In this document: piece by piece, positions 18,348-27,243 of the stretch
Layout: the number at the start of each line of letters is the position of its first letter
How positions within the stretch are numbered: position 1 is the first letter of the stretch
DNA from: Desulfovibrionaceae bacterium
GTDB taxonomy: Bacteria > Desulfobacterota > Desulfovibrionia > Desulfovibrionales > Desulfovibrionaceae
DNA: 64,000 nt
Direction of reading: 5' to 3'
Assembly (NCBI GenBank): GCA_029011315.1
Contig: JAQXLA010000010.1
Span: 16,253-80,252, forward strand
Notes under the pieces: generated by a model
Told to the model about the DNA's origin: nothing
What the model saw: only the letters and a program-made list of their open reading frames with translations
Database searches by the model: none
Program-made: the position numbers and the translations under genes

Positions 18348-18647
18348 CTATTCTCTATCCTGATTCAATTCTGCTTTGAATTTTCTCGAAATGCGAAATG
18401 CCAGTACAGCATGCGTGCCAAGAACAATATCCTCACCTGTTTGGGGATTGCGCCCGCGCCGATCCCGCTTCATGAAGGTTTCAAACTTTCCAAAACCGCT
18501 CAGCAGAAGCTCCTGATCGTTTTTCAACGACTCTCGCATCAGAGCCAGAGTCATATCCAGCAGTTTCTTAGCCTTTTGCTGACGAAGAGTCTGAGAGCGT
18601 TCACAAATGGATCGGGCAATCCCGGCTTTTGTCACCGTATTGTTCAT
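18348..18647 (-). CDS. IHF/HU-family DNA-bending protein
   Basis: 99 aa when started at ATG 18647, which has AGGAG 7 nt upstream; the track start (18677) adds ten residues with no such site. The body has helical N-terminal halves (TKAGIARSICER, LLDMTLALMRESL) and the DNA-contacting arm GFGKFETF with RRGRNPQTGEDI, where Pro intercalates in IHF/HU proteins. Length and arm resemble IHF alpha, but IHF alpha, beta and HU cannot be separated by eye. It follows the CoA ligase by 20 nt. Confidence 0.9.
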   Translation of the reverse strand: MNNTVTKAGIARSICERSQTLRQQKAKKLLDMTLALMRESLKNDQELLLSGFGKFETFMKRDRRGRNPQTGEDIVLGTHAVLAFRISRKFKAELNQDRE

Positions 18648-18667
18648 GTTCAGGCTCCTAAAATCTA

Positions 18668-19933
18668 TCAATCCCATTCCCGCTTATCTTCAATCACCCG
18701 ATACTGGGGAGGAAGCTCTCCGGGAGAAAGGATCTTCAATTCAGGTCTCAATTTGATGCGTTCACGGAACAGGTGCAGCAATTCATCCTGCTGATGAAAA
18801 TTGCTGGCTTCAATATACAGAGTCATTTCGTCAATGCCACCAGGGTTGCTGACTTCAATCTGCCACCGCTTGATTTCCTCAAACCGGGCCATGACCTGCT
18901 CAACCTGATGGGGATACACAAACATGCCCTTGATGCGCGCCGTCGTGTCAACACGTCCTACAATACTCCCAAGACGCGGACTCGTCCTGCCACAGGGACA
19001 GGGACTGCGATCTATATAGGAAAGATCTCCTGTCGCCAGACGAATCAGCGGATAGGTTTTGTTGAACGCTGTAACGACAATTTCTCCGACTTCGCCGTCC
19101 TTCAGGGGAATGCCCGTATCCGGATGACAGATTTCCACATAGCAGCGATTGGAAATATGCAGACCGTTCTTATGGAAACATTCATAGCCGATGCATCCGA
19201 CATCTGCCGTGCCATATGCCTGGCGCAAAATGATGTCTAATTTCTTTTCCAGCTGGTTGCGCATCTTTTCAGACAGCCGTTCTCCCGTGACGAAAGCGAC
19301 TTCCTGAAACAAATCCTTGCGGAGGTTAATGCCTTTTTCTTCTGCTTTCTGCGCCAGATGCATCAAATAGCTTGCTGTACCGACATATCCGGACACCCGC
19401 AGTTTCTGCATAATGTCCAGCTGCGTTCCAGCATCTGTCGGGCCGGCAGGAATCGAAGTGCATCCAAGATTCCGAAGCGGTTCTTCAAACATCAGGCCTG
19501 CAGGTGACAAATGATAATTGAAAGTTACCTGTACGACATCTCCGGGCCGAAATCCGACAGAGTAAAAAGCCTCAGTATATCCCCAGTAGTCATCAGAACG
19601 ATCTTCAGGATCGAAGATAGGACCGGGAGAAAGAAAAATCCGCTTTAGATCGCCGATATCCTTGGTCAGAAGTCCGCCCAAACGCGGCCCCATGCCCTGC
19701 AGATAAATCAGCTCTTTTTTCTTCAAGATCGGAATATGCTTGATATCCGAAAGCGTTTTAAATTTTTCGACATTGAACTGCGCTCTGTCGAACCGTTTCT
19801 TCACATCTTCAGAATAACGGTACGCATAAGACAGCAACTCTTTCATCTGTATAAGATTGTGCTGTCTGCGTTCGCTTTCGTCAAGAACCTCTCGCCTATT
19901 ATAGATGCCTTCCGTGCGATCCTTACGCGTCAT
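18668..19933 (-). CDS. AMP-forming acyl/aryl-CoA ligase, phenylacetate-CoA ligase type
   Basis: 421 aa from ATG 19933, which has GGAGG 10 nt upstream; the track GTG at 19942 sits too close to that site. The protein belongs to the adenylate-forming PaaK-like group: IYNRREVLDESERRQ start, a central AYGTADVGCIGYEC (the aryl-AMP core motif), LATGDLSYIDRSPCPCGRTSPRLGSIVGRVD (hinge region with a CPCG cysteine pair) and the C-terminal lid. Such enzymes activate aromatic or other carboxylic acids with ATP and CoA. The true substrate cannot be deduced, and no phenylacetate pathway genes are nearby. Confidence 0.85.
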   Translation of the reverse strand: MTRKDRTEGIYNRREVLDESERRQHNLIQMKELLSYAYRYSEDVKKRFDRAQFNVEKFKTLSDIKHIPILKKKELIYLQGMGPRLGGLLTKDIGDLKRIFLSPGPIFDPEDRSDDYWGYTEAFYSVGFRPGDVVQVTFNYHLSPAGLMFEEPLRNLGCTSIPAGPTDAGTQLDIMQKLRVSGYVGTASYLMHLAQKAEEKGINLRKDLFQEVAFVTGERLSEKMRNQLEKKLDIILRQAYGTADVGCIGYECFHKNGLHISNRCYVEICHPDTGIPLKDGEVGEIVVTAFNKTYPLIRLATGDLSYIDRSPCPCGRTSPRLGSIVGRVDTTARIKGMFVYPHQVEQVMARFEEIKRWQIEVSNPGGIDEMTLYIEASNFHQQDELLHLFRERIKLRPELKILSPGELPPQYRVIEDKREWD

Positions 19934-20063
19934 AAACCGCACACCTCCGTACAGCCACGCTTCATCTATGACTCAGTGGATTAGTATTACACCTTTTTTT
20001 CATAAATCCGCAACAGGAACGCCTCTCTTTAGAGGCCACCTGAAAAAACATCTCTTTCTTAAC

Positions 20064-20279
20064 TCACACCAGCTCGCCGAAAAGACACACTCTTTTCTGC
20101 AATTCCCGAACGATCAGATCTTCATAATTATTGGCAGGGATGATGGCATCACGGCTTTGTGCGCGCAGAAACTGCTCAATTTGCTGAGTTTCTCTCCAGA
20201 AATCCAGCAATTCTTCGTTTCCGAGTCCCTGGATCCGCTCTTCAAAGGAAAAATTCTCTTCAGAAATGCGTTGTGCCAT
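20064..20279 (-). CDS. small conserved-looking protein of unknown function
   Basis: 71 aa from ATG 20279 (the track start 20333 adds 18 residues; a GGAGG lies 12 nt before 20279). Mostly helical and acidic (SFEERIQGLGNEELLDFWRET), ending KRVCLFGELV. No signal peptide, membrane segment or known motif. It lies 68 nt after infB on the same strand, where rbfA is usually found, but it does not resemble RbfA. Base use is like its neighbours and no terminator separates it from infB. Confidence 0.6.
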   Translation of the reverse strand: MAQRISEENFSFEERIQGLGNEELLDFWRETQQIEQFLRAQSRDAIIPANNYEDLIVRELQKRVCLFGELV

Positions 20280-20347
20280 ATCTCGTACTTTCCTCCCGAC
20301 GAAATCTGCCGCAAGGGCCGGATGCCTGTGCATCCGGCCAATAAAGA

Positions 20348-23300
20348 CTAAAGTGTCGCCGCCTCTTCAATGACTTCAAAGGCTTCGATGACATCTCCGT
20401 CCTTGATATCGTTGAAATTCTCCAGGCAGATACCGCATTCATATCCCTTCAGGACTTCTCTCACATCATCCTTAAAGCGACGCAAAGACGCAATCTTACC
20501 TGTATAAACAACGACACCGTCGCGGACAAGACGAGCTCCGGCAGTACGGGTGATCTTGCCATCCGTAACGAGACTGCCGGCAATGGCTCCGACTTTCGGC
20601 ACGCTGATGACCTTGCGCACTTCCGCCTGTCCCAAAGCCTGCTCTCGGCTGACAGGAGCAAGAAGCCCCGCCATAGCACTTTTAATCTCATCTACGAGCT
20701 TGTAAATAATATCATAGAATCGAATATCAATACTTTCATGCTCAGCCAAATCGCGAACCTTGGAAGCCGGACGAACATTGAAGCCGATCACAATTGCGTC
20801 AGAAGCCGAAGCCAGAAGAATATCTGATTCTGTGATTGCTCCTGTACCGCCATGAATGATATTGATCTGCACCTTGTCCGTGCTCAGCTTGCGCAACGCT
20901 TCCAAAATGGCTTCCAGAGATCCCTGCACGTCGGCCTTCACCACAAGATTCAGAGCCTTGGCCTCTTCATCATCAGCTCCGGAAGCAAGGAATGTCTCCA
21001 AAGTAACGCGGGTCGCCTTGGCCAGTTCTCTTTCTCTCTGTTTAATAGCACGGCTTTCCGCAATGCGGCGAGCCAGCTTTTCATCGGAGAGACAGATAAA
21101 CTCCTCGCCGGCTTCCGGAACTCCGTCAAAACCCTGCACCTCAACAGGAATGGAAGGTCCGGCTTCACGGGTCTTTCGTCCCTGATCATTAAACATGGCG
21201 CGCACGCGGCCGCTGAAAACACCGCAAACGAAATTATCTCCCTGATGCAGCGTACCTTCCTGAATCAGTACGGTAGCCACAGGTCCGCGTCCCTTATCCA
21301 GCTTTGCCTCCACGATGTGTCCTCGGGCAAGCTTGTCAGGATTGGCTTTCAGTTCCAGAATTTCAGCCTGCAATGCGAGAAGTTCAAGCAAATCATCAAG
21401 ACCTTCCCGTGTCTTCGCCGAAACCTTCGCTACGATGGTGTCTCCGCCCCATTCTTCGGGAACAAGACCGATTTCCGCCAGTTCTCTCAGCACTCTGTCC
21501 GGATTTGCCGTTGGCTTATCCATTTTATTAACGGCTACAAGAATCGGAACACCCGCAGCACGGGAATGGTTCACCGCTTCTCTTGTCTGCTCCATCACGC
21601 CGTCATCCGCCGCCACGACAAGAACCACCAGATCTGTCATCTGCGCGCCTCTGGCTCGCATGGCTGTGAATGCTTCATGACCGGGAGTATCCAGAAACAC
21701 GATTTCACCGCGCTTCGTCGTGACGTGATACGCGCCGATATGCTGCGTGATGCCGCCAGCTTCGCCGCTGGTCACATTGGTTTTGCGAATGGCGTCAAGC
21801 AGAGAAGTTTTGCCGTGGTCAACATGCCCCATGATCGTCACAACCGGAGGACGAAGGCGAAGCTGTTCAGGCTTATCCGGCACAGCATTTGCCAGGTACT
21901 CCTCTTCCATAAAGCCCACATGCTCTACTTCATATCCAAACTCTGACGCCACGACGGCTGCCGTATCGAAATCCAGAGACTTATTAATCGTCGCAATAAT
22001 TCCAAGATTGAACAGAACTTTGATAATTTCTCCGGCTTTCAATCCCATCTGATGCGCCATATCATTGACACGAATGGCCTCTTCCACACGAATTTTTCTC
22101 TTGGCGGCCTTAATGGGCTGCGTCGTAACCGGAGAAGCGGCATGAGCCGACGCCTTTGGACGACGCTTCACGCTGCGCATGCGCGGCATTTCTTCATCAT
22201 CTTCTCTGCGACGACCTCCAAAATCTTCAAAATCCGTATTTCTACGGACATTCTTGTTCCGCTTCTTCTTGCTCTGTCCCTCTCCGGCGAGTGCCGCGGG
22301 GATACCAGCAGGCTGACGGGATCCTCCGCCCGCAGAACGTTGAGGACGAGACGGACGGGAACTTTCCGCATCCCTGTCAAAGCCGTCTCTGCCTTCACCT
22401 CTGCCAGATCCCTGAAAGGAACGGCCGGAAGAACGTGAAGCATCCCGATTTCCTTCGGAACGGGAACGCCCCTCACCACGATTCATGCGTCCGGAATCGG
22501 CACCTTCTCCACGGCGATTATTGAAATCACGACGTTCACGAAAATCTTTTCCAGTGCCTCCCCCATCTCTGAAACGATTTTCCCGAGGATTCTCTCCCGC
22601 AGTAGCCTGAGGAGTCTGCGAGACAGTCTGAGTCTGAGGAGAAGGACGCGAGATAACTCGAACATGTGGGACGGCTGCCTCCTTGCGGGAACGGCGACGT
22701 TCCGCGCCGTCTTCCCTGGCTGATCCGGACCTAACAATCGCCGCTTCTTCCGGAGAAGCGGAAAAAACCGGCGTGCTGCGTTCATGCTTTTTCGCTTCCT
22801 CAGCTTTTCGGGCTTCTTCCCGAGCCGCTGCAGCTTCCTCAGCTTTTCTGGCCTCTTCAGCAAGGCGAGCGGCTTCTTCAGCCAGTCGTTTCTCTTCAGC
22901 AAGCCGAGCTTCTTCAGCGGCCTTAGCCGCTGCAATATCCTCAGGACGGCTGATGATTCTGGCAGGAGCTATCTCCATAGGAGCTCTGCGCGCACGTTTT
23001 CTCGCCGTATTTTTGGCCGCCTGGGCTTTGTCCGGCTTTGATTCTTCAGCAGTCGCCTCCGTTTCGGAGGACTTAGCGGAAACGTCTTCCGCTTCAACAG
23101 TGCCGTTTCCCTCAGCAGCTTTCGAAACAGACTGGCGACGACGGACTATCACTCCTGATCCACGGCGTTCCGTGCCAACAGATCCGACACCGTTCTTCTG
23201 AACTTCAGCCCGAAGACGTCCGGCCTCATTTCCGGTCAGACTGACGCTTTTGCGTACCTGAATATCCAGCCGACGTCCAACTTCGGCCAGCTCTTCGGCT

Positions 23301-23353
23301 TTAATGCCGAGTTCTCTGGCAAGATCTCCCGCTTTTATCTTTTCTTCACTCAT
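20348..23353 (-). CDS. infB: translation initiation factor IF-2
   Basis: 1001-aa GTPase that delivers fMet-tRNA to the 30S subunit. A short IF2-N domain (1-50) is followed by about 350 residues of low-complexity linker, first Ala/Glu/Lys/Arg-rich, then Arg/Gly-rich. A second IF2-N domain (about 430-480) precedes the G domain with GHVDHGKTS (near 510), DTPGHEAF and NKMDK, and then domains II-IV. It overlaps ylxR by 4 nt. Part of the rimP-nusA-ylxR-infB unit. The length exceeds E. coli IF-2 by about 110 residues, all in the linker. Confidence 0.97.
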   Translation of the reverse strand: MSEEKIKAGDLARELGIKAEELAEVGRRLDIQVRKSVSLTGNEAGRLRAEVQKNGVGSVGTERRGSGVIVRRRQSVSKAAEGNGTVEAEDVSAKSSETEATAEESKPDKAQAAKNTARKRARRAPMEIAPARIISRPEDIAAAKAAEEARLAEEKRLAEEAARLAEEARKAEEAAAAREEARKAEEAKKHERSTPVFSASPEEAAIVRSGSAREDGAERRRSRKEAAVPHVRVISRPSPQTQTVSQTPQATAGENPRENRFRDGGGTGKDFRERRDFNNRRGEGADSGRMNRGEGRSRSEGNRDASRSSGRSFQGSGRGEGRDGFDRDAESSRPSRPQRSAGGGSRQPAGIPAALAGEGQSKKKRNKNVRRNTDFEDFGGRRREDDEEMPRMRSVKRRPKASAHAASPVTTQPIKAAKRKIRVEEAIRVNDMAHQMGLKAGEIIKVLFNLGIIATINKSLDFDTAAVVASEFGYEVEHVGFMEEEYLANAVPDKPEQLRLRPPVVTIMGHVDHGKTSLLDAIRKTNVTSGEAGGITQHIGAYHVTTKRGEIVFLDTPGHEAFTAMRARGAQMTDLVVLVVAADDGVMEQTREAVNHSRAAGVPILVAVNKMDKPTANPDRVLRELAEIGLVPEEWGGDTIVAKVSAKTREGLDDLLELLALQAEILELKANPDKLARGHIVEAKLDKGRGPVATVLIQEGTLHQGDNFVCGVFSGRVRAMFNDQGRKTREAGPSIPVEVQGFDGVPEAGEEFICLSDEKLARRIAESRAIKQRERELAKATRVTLETFLASGADDEEAKALNLVVKADVQGSLEAILEALRKLSTDKVQINIIHGGTGAITESDILLASASDAIVIGFNVRPASKVRDLAEHESIDIRFYDIIYKLVDEIKSAMAGLLAPVSREQALGQAEVRKVISVPKVGAIAGSLVTDGKITRTAGARLVRDGVVVYTGKIASLRRFKDDVREVLKGYECGICLENFNDIKDGDVIEAFEVIEEAATL

Positions 23354-23580
23354 GCGTTTTTCTTCCTTCCCCCGCGATTCCGTCCAGACGGAGGACGGCG
23401 CCGCCGAAATTTTTCAAGACATTCTCCGCTTGCACAGACATAAAAACCTCTTCCCTGAGCCGTCTGTCCGGCATCGGATTCAAAGGACTCTCCGTCAGCT
23501 GACGGTACGAAACGGTGCAGTTCCCATTTCGGAAAATGCCGTCTGCATACGGCGCACATTCTCATCGGCACATGCTTCAC
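23350..23580 (-). CDS. ylxR: YlxR (DUF448) RNA-binding-like protein
   Basis: 76-aa basic protein with the YlxR hallmarks: [19 protein letters not shown] and [16 protein letters not shown]. It ends in a very basic tail. In most bacteria it sits between nusA and infB exactly as here. It overlaps both by 4 nt, so its translation is coupled to theirs. The structure is a nucleic-acid-binding fold; it has been linked to transcription regulation and RNase P in other species. Confidence 0.9.
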   Translation of the reverse strand: MKHVPMRMCAVCRRHFPKWELHRFVPSADGESFESDAGQTAQGRGFYVCASGECLEKFRRRRPPSGRNRGGRKKNA

Positions 23581-24836
23581 TCTTCGGCATTCTCCGTATT
23601 CCCGGCAGGCCGATCCCGATACAGATTAATGGCCATGCGCAGTTCTTCGATTTTTTTCGCAGACAGCCCAAGTCTCTCACCAAGATCATCGTCCGAAGCC
23701 GCATCAATCCGATCCAGAGACGTATACCCAGCCTTTTCAAACATGTCCTCAGGAAGATTGACCACCTTCGCCGCCGAAGCAATAAAAGCATCAATCTTCG
23801 CATCAGATTCCTTGATAATATTGATCTTCATGCCAAGCAGCGTTGCAGCCAGGCGAGTATTCTGTCCGCGTACGCCAATGGCACCTGTCAGCTGGCTTTC
23901 AGGAACCACGACTTCAAGCTGAGTTTTGCCGTCTTCTTCGACCGTGCGGATACGAGAAACCACAGCAGGAGCGAGGGCGTTTCTGGCATAGACGGAAATA
24001 TCGGAACTCCATACGACGATATCAATGCGCTCTCCATGCAGCTCCTGCACAATATTCTGAATGCGGGATCCGCGTACGCCAACGCAGGAGCCAACAGCAT
24101 CGACATCTCTGTCTCTGGAAAAAACAGCCACTTTTGCACGGCGACCCGGATCTCTGGCAACATTAATAATCTGCACAATTCCGTCATCCACTTCGGGAAT
24201 CTCTCGTTTGAAAAGCGCAATCATATATTCACGTCCAGCCCGAGAAAGAACTATCTGAGGGCTGCGCCCGTCATTGCGTACCTCCTTGATGACTGCCTGA
24301 ATCCGCTGATCTCTGCCGAAATGCTCTCCGGGGATCTGTTCACTTTCCGGCAGAATTGCTTCCGCACGTCCGTTTAAATTGACAATGATATTCCGACGAT
24401 CCCGACGCTGCGGCACGCCGATAACGATTTCGCCGACGCGCTTGACATATTCATCATAAATGCTTTTCTGCTCAGCTTCGTGCATACGCTGAATAATAAC
24501 CTGCTTGGCAGATTGAGCGGCAATACGGCCGAGATCCTCAACTTTCAGAGGAAATCCCATTTCATCATTGAGCTGTACGCCAGGATCCAATTTCAGAGCC
24601 TGCTCCAGAGTGACTTCTCTGTCAGGATCCTGAACCGTTTCGACAACGACCTTGAACTGAAAAACCTTTATTTCTCCTGTATCGTCATCATACGTCACTT
24701 CAATATCTATGCGTTCGCCATATTTCCTCAGAACGGACATTTCCACGGCAGCCTCAAGAGTCTCAATGAGCGTCGCCTTATCGATTCCCCGATCTTTGCA
24801 GATTTGATCAATGGTTTTCTTCAATTCCAGATTCAT
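23577..24836 (-). CDS. nusA: transcription termination/antitermination factor NusA
   Basis: 419 aa. The N-terminal RNA polymerase-binding domain (1-125) is followed by S1 (about 135-200), then two KH domains (EVDDGIVQIINVARDPGRRAKVAV, CVGVRGSRIQNIVQELHGERIDIV). One C-terminal helical repeat follows and the acidic repeats of E. coli NusA are absent. ATG 24836 has GGAGG 6 nt upstream. It overlaps the rimP end by 29 nt. NusA modulates pausing and termination, so it could act on the leader terminator upstream of its own operon. Confidence 0.96.
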   Translation of the reverse strand: MNLELKKTIDQICKDRGIDKATLIETLEAAVEMSVLRKYGERIDIEVTYDDDTGEIKVFQFKVVVETVQDPDREVTLEQALKLDPGVQLNDEMGFPLKVEDLGRIAAQSAKQVIIQRMHEAEQKSIYDEYVKRVGEIVIGVPQRRDRRNIIVNLNGRAEAILPESEQIPGEHFGRDQRIQAVIKEVRNDGRSPQIVLSRAGREYMIALFKREIPEVDDGIVQIINVARDPGRRAKVAVFSRDRDVDAVGSCVGVRGSRIQNIVQELHGERIDIVVWSSDISVYARNALAPAVVSRIRTVEEDGKTQLEVVVPESQLTGAIGVRGQNTRLAATLLGMKINIIKESDAKIDAFIASAAKVVNLPEDMFEKAGYTSLDRIDAASDDDLGERLGLSAKKIEELRMAINLYRDRPAGNTENAEE

Positions 24837-25479
24837 GCTCTACCTCCGCCGGCTTTTCTTTAAGAGTATTGGCCTTCCGGCCTTTTTTCTGCTGAGATCC
24901 GTTCTTTTTTCCGGGTTCAGGGAAATGATGCACAAGCCTGGCACGCCGTACGTTTTCCCATGCCAGAGAAACTGTTTCTGGCTGCTCGGCAAGGCGATTT
25001 TCCTCAGCGATGCGCAGTATCAGGGATTCTCCGTCAAGCTTTTCCAAAATTCCCGTAAAATGTCTGCGCCCGTACCACGCATCAGGCGCTTGAAAAAGCG
25101 TTATATCAAGTTCCCGGCCAATATAGGAAGCAAGCTGATCCAAACGGAAAAACGTCCGCTCCAGTCCTGGCGAAGATACTTCCAGTGTCCATCTGGAACT
25201 GAACAGATCCTCCACTTCCAATGCCAGTCCAAGCATTCGCGACAGTTTTTCGCACTGTCCTATGCTGACACCGCCCTGAGATTCCGTCCCCTGCATGATG
25301 ATGCTATCTTCGGCAGGATCTTCATCTGCTTCAAGGGAAATATCGGGATGGGCATCAACAAAGAAACGGACTACCGGAACTCCCTGCCCGATAATTTCAA
25401 CTCCCCAGACCTTCAATCCTAACGACTCCGCAAGAGGTTCCGCGAGAGAGGTCAGCCGTGCGGCAAGCGATTCACTCAT
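24808..25479 (-). CDS. rimP: ribosome maturation factor RimP
   Basis: 223 aa, longer than the usual 150-170 because of a charged, Lys/Glu-rich C-terminal tail of about 45 residues. The RimP core is clear: GLKVWGVEIIGQGVPVVRFFVDA, GVSIGQCEKLSRMLGLALEVEDLF, LEVSSPGLERTFFRLDQL. RimP assists 30S maturation. First gene of the nusA operon, preceded by a promoter, three hairpins and a terminator. Its own ATG (25479) has a weak Shine-Dalgarno, with a CCGCAC/GTGCGG hairpin just upstream (25496-25512). Confidence 0.92.
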   Translation of the reverse strand: MSESLAARLTSLAEPLAESLGLKVWGVEIIGQGVPVVRFFVDAHPDISLEADEDPAEDSIIMQGTESQGGVSIGQCEKLSRMLGLALEVEDLFSSRWTLEVSSPGLERTFFRLDQLASYIGRELDITLFQAPDAWYGRRHFTGILEKLDGESLILRIAEENRLAEQPETVSLAWENVRRARLVHHFPEPGKKNGSQQKKGRKANTLKEKPAEVEHESGIEENH

Positions 25480-25538
25480 AGATCAACGAATCCGTCCGCA
25501 CTTCACGTGCGGCATTAATTTTATTTTTATTTCAGCAT

Positions 25539-25566
25539 AAAAAAAGGGGGCCTGAAAGGCCACCCC
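25539..25566 (-). terminator. intrinsic terminator in the rimP leader (attenuator or sRNA end)
   Basis: In the minus-strand RNA a 7-bp G/C stem with one bulged base (25546-25552 with 25558-25566, loop of 5) runs into seven consecutive T at 25545-25539. It lies downstream of the TTGACA promoter and about 60 nt before the rimP start, so transcripts must pass it to reach the operon. Confidence 0.82.
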
Positions 25567-25571
25567 AGCTA

Positions 25572-25619
25572 AGCCGTCTCATTACGGCTGAACAGGAGAA
25601 CAGATTCCAAGAATCTGTT
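25572..25619 (-). ncRNA. structured leader of the rimP-nusA-infB operon (two hairpins upstream of a terminator)
   Basis: Directly after the predicted transcription start the minus-strand RNA folds into AACAGATTC/GAATCTGTT (25599-25619, 3-nt loop) and AGCCGT/ACGGCT (25572-25589, 6-nt loop), followed by the terminator. There is no tRNA here, unlike the metY position in E. coli. It could be an attenuating leader or a small RNA of about 80 nt. No competing antiterminator pairing was obvious by eye. Confidence 0.55.
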
Positions 25620-25627
25620 TCAGGAAA

Positions 25628-25657
25628 AGAATAGGCTATTTTTATGGCATCTGTCAA
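25628..25657 (-). promoter_or_regulatory. promoter of the rimP-nusA-ylxR-infB unit
   Basis: TTGACA at 25652-25657, an 18-nt spacer, then TATTCT at 25628-25633 on the minus strand. Start of transcription is expected near 25621, just before the first leader hairpin. Confidence 0.75.
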
Positions 25658-25695
25658 GACTGCCGTCCAGACAGAAAAATTTATAGAGATGAACA

Positions 25696-25719
25696 GGAAT
25701 CCGCCTTCCGGCGGATTCC
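25696..25719 (-). terminator. hairpin downstream of the zinc-ribbon gene, probable terminator
   Basis: Perfect 10-bp stem GGAATCCGCC/GGCGGATTCC with a 4-nt loop, 10 nt after the stop codon at 25730. The following sequence is only moderately T-rich, so termination may be partial. Confidence 0.55.
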
Positions 25720-25729
25720 CAATGAGTTT

Positions 25730-26599
25730 CTACTGATTCCGAACGGGGACAGAGGCCGCAACAACTTTTACATTGTAATTTACAGCTTCCGCAGGTGCTC
25801 TGTAAAACACGACCATGAACGGCACCTGTCCGCCGGGATGCACATTCGTATTGTTTGCCAGAACATCAATCCTGTTGGTAAGCAAAGTCTCTATTTCCTG
25901 CTCCGACAAAACACGAAGCTGGAACGGCGTAATAACCGTTCCGGCGATCTGGGTCTTCGCAATCAAAACCCGGCCGTCCTTATCCATCAGACTGGCTTCC
26001 ACCCGAATATTTTCACGGGGCGAAGAGGCATTGTTCATTAATGTCCCTTCTACCACACAGATATCGCCGCATTTTTCATTCTTGATGCTGCTTTGCTTTG
26101 CTGTAATGCCAATATCACGAATCAGTTCCTGCGACGATATTCCGCTATTGGCTCCAGCTTTCAGATTCAGCATGACCTTGACGGAGTCCAGATAAGACGT
26201 CTGCGTCCAAAGCCACCAGGAACCTCCTCCCAGAGCACAGAGGATGATTAAGGCCGCAAGCCATCCAAAACCGGAGCTTTTTGGCGCAGGCGGCATACGG
26301 AGCTCTCCATTTTTCACAGCACAGCTCTCATTGTCCGCAGCCTCCTCTCCAGGCATTCGAAGCGTTCCGGAATCATTCCTCTCAGCAACAGGCTGCGTCT
26401 GCAGTGCCGAATTCACGGGAAAAGAATCCTGCTGCCCCCCTTTTTCTTCCCGGTCTGAAACGGGCTGAGAGAGGTTTTCCGTTTCTTCCAGGACAAAGAC
26501 ATGCTTGCAGACTGAACAGCGAAGCCTTGCACCTGGCCTGGCAACATTTTCTGGCAGCTTAAAGACCGTACTGCATTTCGGACATGCAATTTTTCTCAT
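25730..26599 (-). CDS. membrane protein with N-terminal MJ0042-type zinc ribbon and DUF3426-like domain
   Basis: 289 aa from ATG 26599 (MRKIACPKC); the track start at 26614 adds five residues and neither start is decisive. Residues 1-40 form a four-Cys zinc ribbon (CPKC and CSVC). A Gln/Pro/Ser-rich linker follows, then one transmembrane helix (WLAALIILCALGGGSWWLW). The exported C-terminal domain (GDICVVEGTLMNNASS, LMDKDGRVL, PFMVVFY) resembles DUF3426. Function is unknown for the family. It stands alone behind a possible promoter and a 19-bp palindrome. Confidence 0.8.
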   Translation of the reverse strand: MRKIACPKCSTVFKLPENVARPGARLRCSVCKHVFVLEETENLSQPVSDREEKGGQQDSFPVNSALQTQPVAERNDSGTLRMPGEEAADNESCAVKNGELRMPPAPKSSGFGWLAALIILCALGGGSWWLWTQTSYLDSVKVMLNLKAGANSGISSQELIRDIGITAKQSSIKNEKCGDICVVEGTLMNNASSPRENIRVEASLMDKDGRVLIAKTQIAGTVITPFQLRVLSEQEIETLLTNRIDVLANNTNVHPGGQVPFMVVFYRAPAEAVNYNVKVVAASVPVRNQ

Positions 26600-26677
26600 A
26601 AACATATCTCTCATTATCTTAAAAGATTAGGGTATTCCGCCGTTGGCTCCAAAGACCTTGACGACATGACACAGACA

Positions 26678-26696
26678 ACATGTCTGCCAGACATGT
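26678..26696. promoter_or_regulatory. 19-bp perfect palindrome, operator-like
   Basis: ACATGTCTG-C-CAGACATGT, 9-bp arms around a single centre base. It lies between the argA-like gene and the zinc-ribbon gene, about 25 bp downstream of a possible minus-strand -10 (26722-26727). No T tract follows on either strand, so a protein-binding site or short RNA hairpin is more likely than a terminator. Confidence 0.45.
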
Positions 26697-26721
26697 CCCC
26701 TCTACATTGAAAAACGCTATG

Positions 26722-26750
26722 AAAGTACGTTACATCGCTCTCATGGTCAA
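26722..26750 (-). promoter_or_regulatory. weak candidate promoter of the zinc-ribbon gene
   Basis: TTGACC at 26745-26750, 17 nt, TACTTT at 26722-26727 on the minus strand. The -35 is 5 of 6 and the -10 only 3 of 6. It starts within the gap after the argA-like stop. Confidence 0.3.
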
Positions 26751-26760
26751 CAGCCGTTTT

Positions 26761-27243
26761 TCATGACAGACGCCTGGCAACGGCAAATTCATCGCAATCC
26801 GGAAATTTCGGACAGTGAATGCAATCCATCCAGACTTTTTGAGGCAGAATATCCTTGCTTACTTCTTCAAAGCCAAGAGCCTGAAAAAAAGCCAGCTGAT
26901 AGGTCAGCGCGAAAACGCGATCAATGCCAAGACTTTTTGCTTCATCAAGACAGGTATTGACAATCTGTCTTCCGCATCCTCTGCGCCGAATCTTTGGATC
27001 AAGAGCCAGAGAACGCACTTCGCACAGGTTGTCCCAGATAATTGCCAACGCGCAGCATCCGACAATGGATCCATCCTGCTCCGCCACATAAAAATCGCGC
27101 AAATGTCCGTACAAATCCGAAAGAGAACGAGGCATTAAAACCTGATCCGCAGAACAGGTCAGCAACAGACCATGAATAGCCCGGATATCGTGCATCCGAG
27201 CCTTGCGCACCACAATATTCAGTGCCGAACATACATTGCTCAT
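26761..27243 (-). CDS. GNAT N-acetyltransferase, short N-acetylglutamate synthase (ArgA) type
   Basis: 160 aa. GNAT fold with the acetyl-CoA loop LDPKIRRRGCGRQIV and LGFEEV. The C-terminal signature KVWMDCIHCPKFPDCDE with paired cysteines is what I associate with short, stand-alone N-acetylglutamate synthases (first step of arginine synthesis). The ATG overlaps the TlpA-like stop by 4 nt, so it is coupled to metH-tlpA. No other arginine gene is in the window, hence the function is family inference. Confidence 0.78.
   Translation of the reverse strand: MSNVCSALNIVVRKARMHDIRAIHGLLLTCSADQVLMPRSLSDLYGHLRDFYVAEQDGSIVGCCALAIIWDNLCEVRSLALDPKIRRRGCGRQIVNTCLDEAKSLGIDRVFALTYQLAFFQALGFEEVSKDILPQKVWMDCIHCPKFPDCDEFAVARRLS

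Noticed and set aside
20852-21946. 364-codon plus-strand ORF inside infB
   Set aside because: Antisense shadow of the IF-2 G domain; no Shine-Dalgarno and no recognisable protein pattern.
23304-24377. 357-codon plus-strand ORF across ylxR/nusA
   Set aside because: Antisense shadow of nusA, which shows full S1 and KH motifs on the minus strand.
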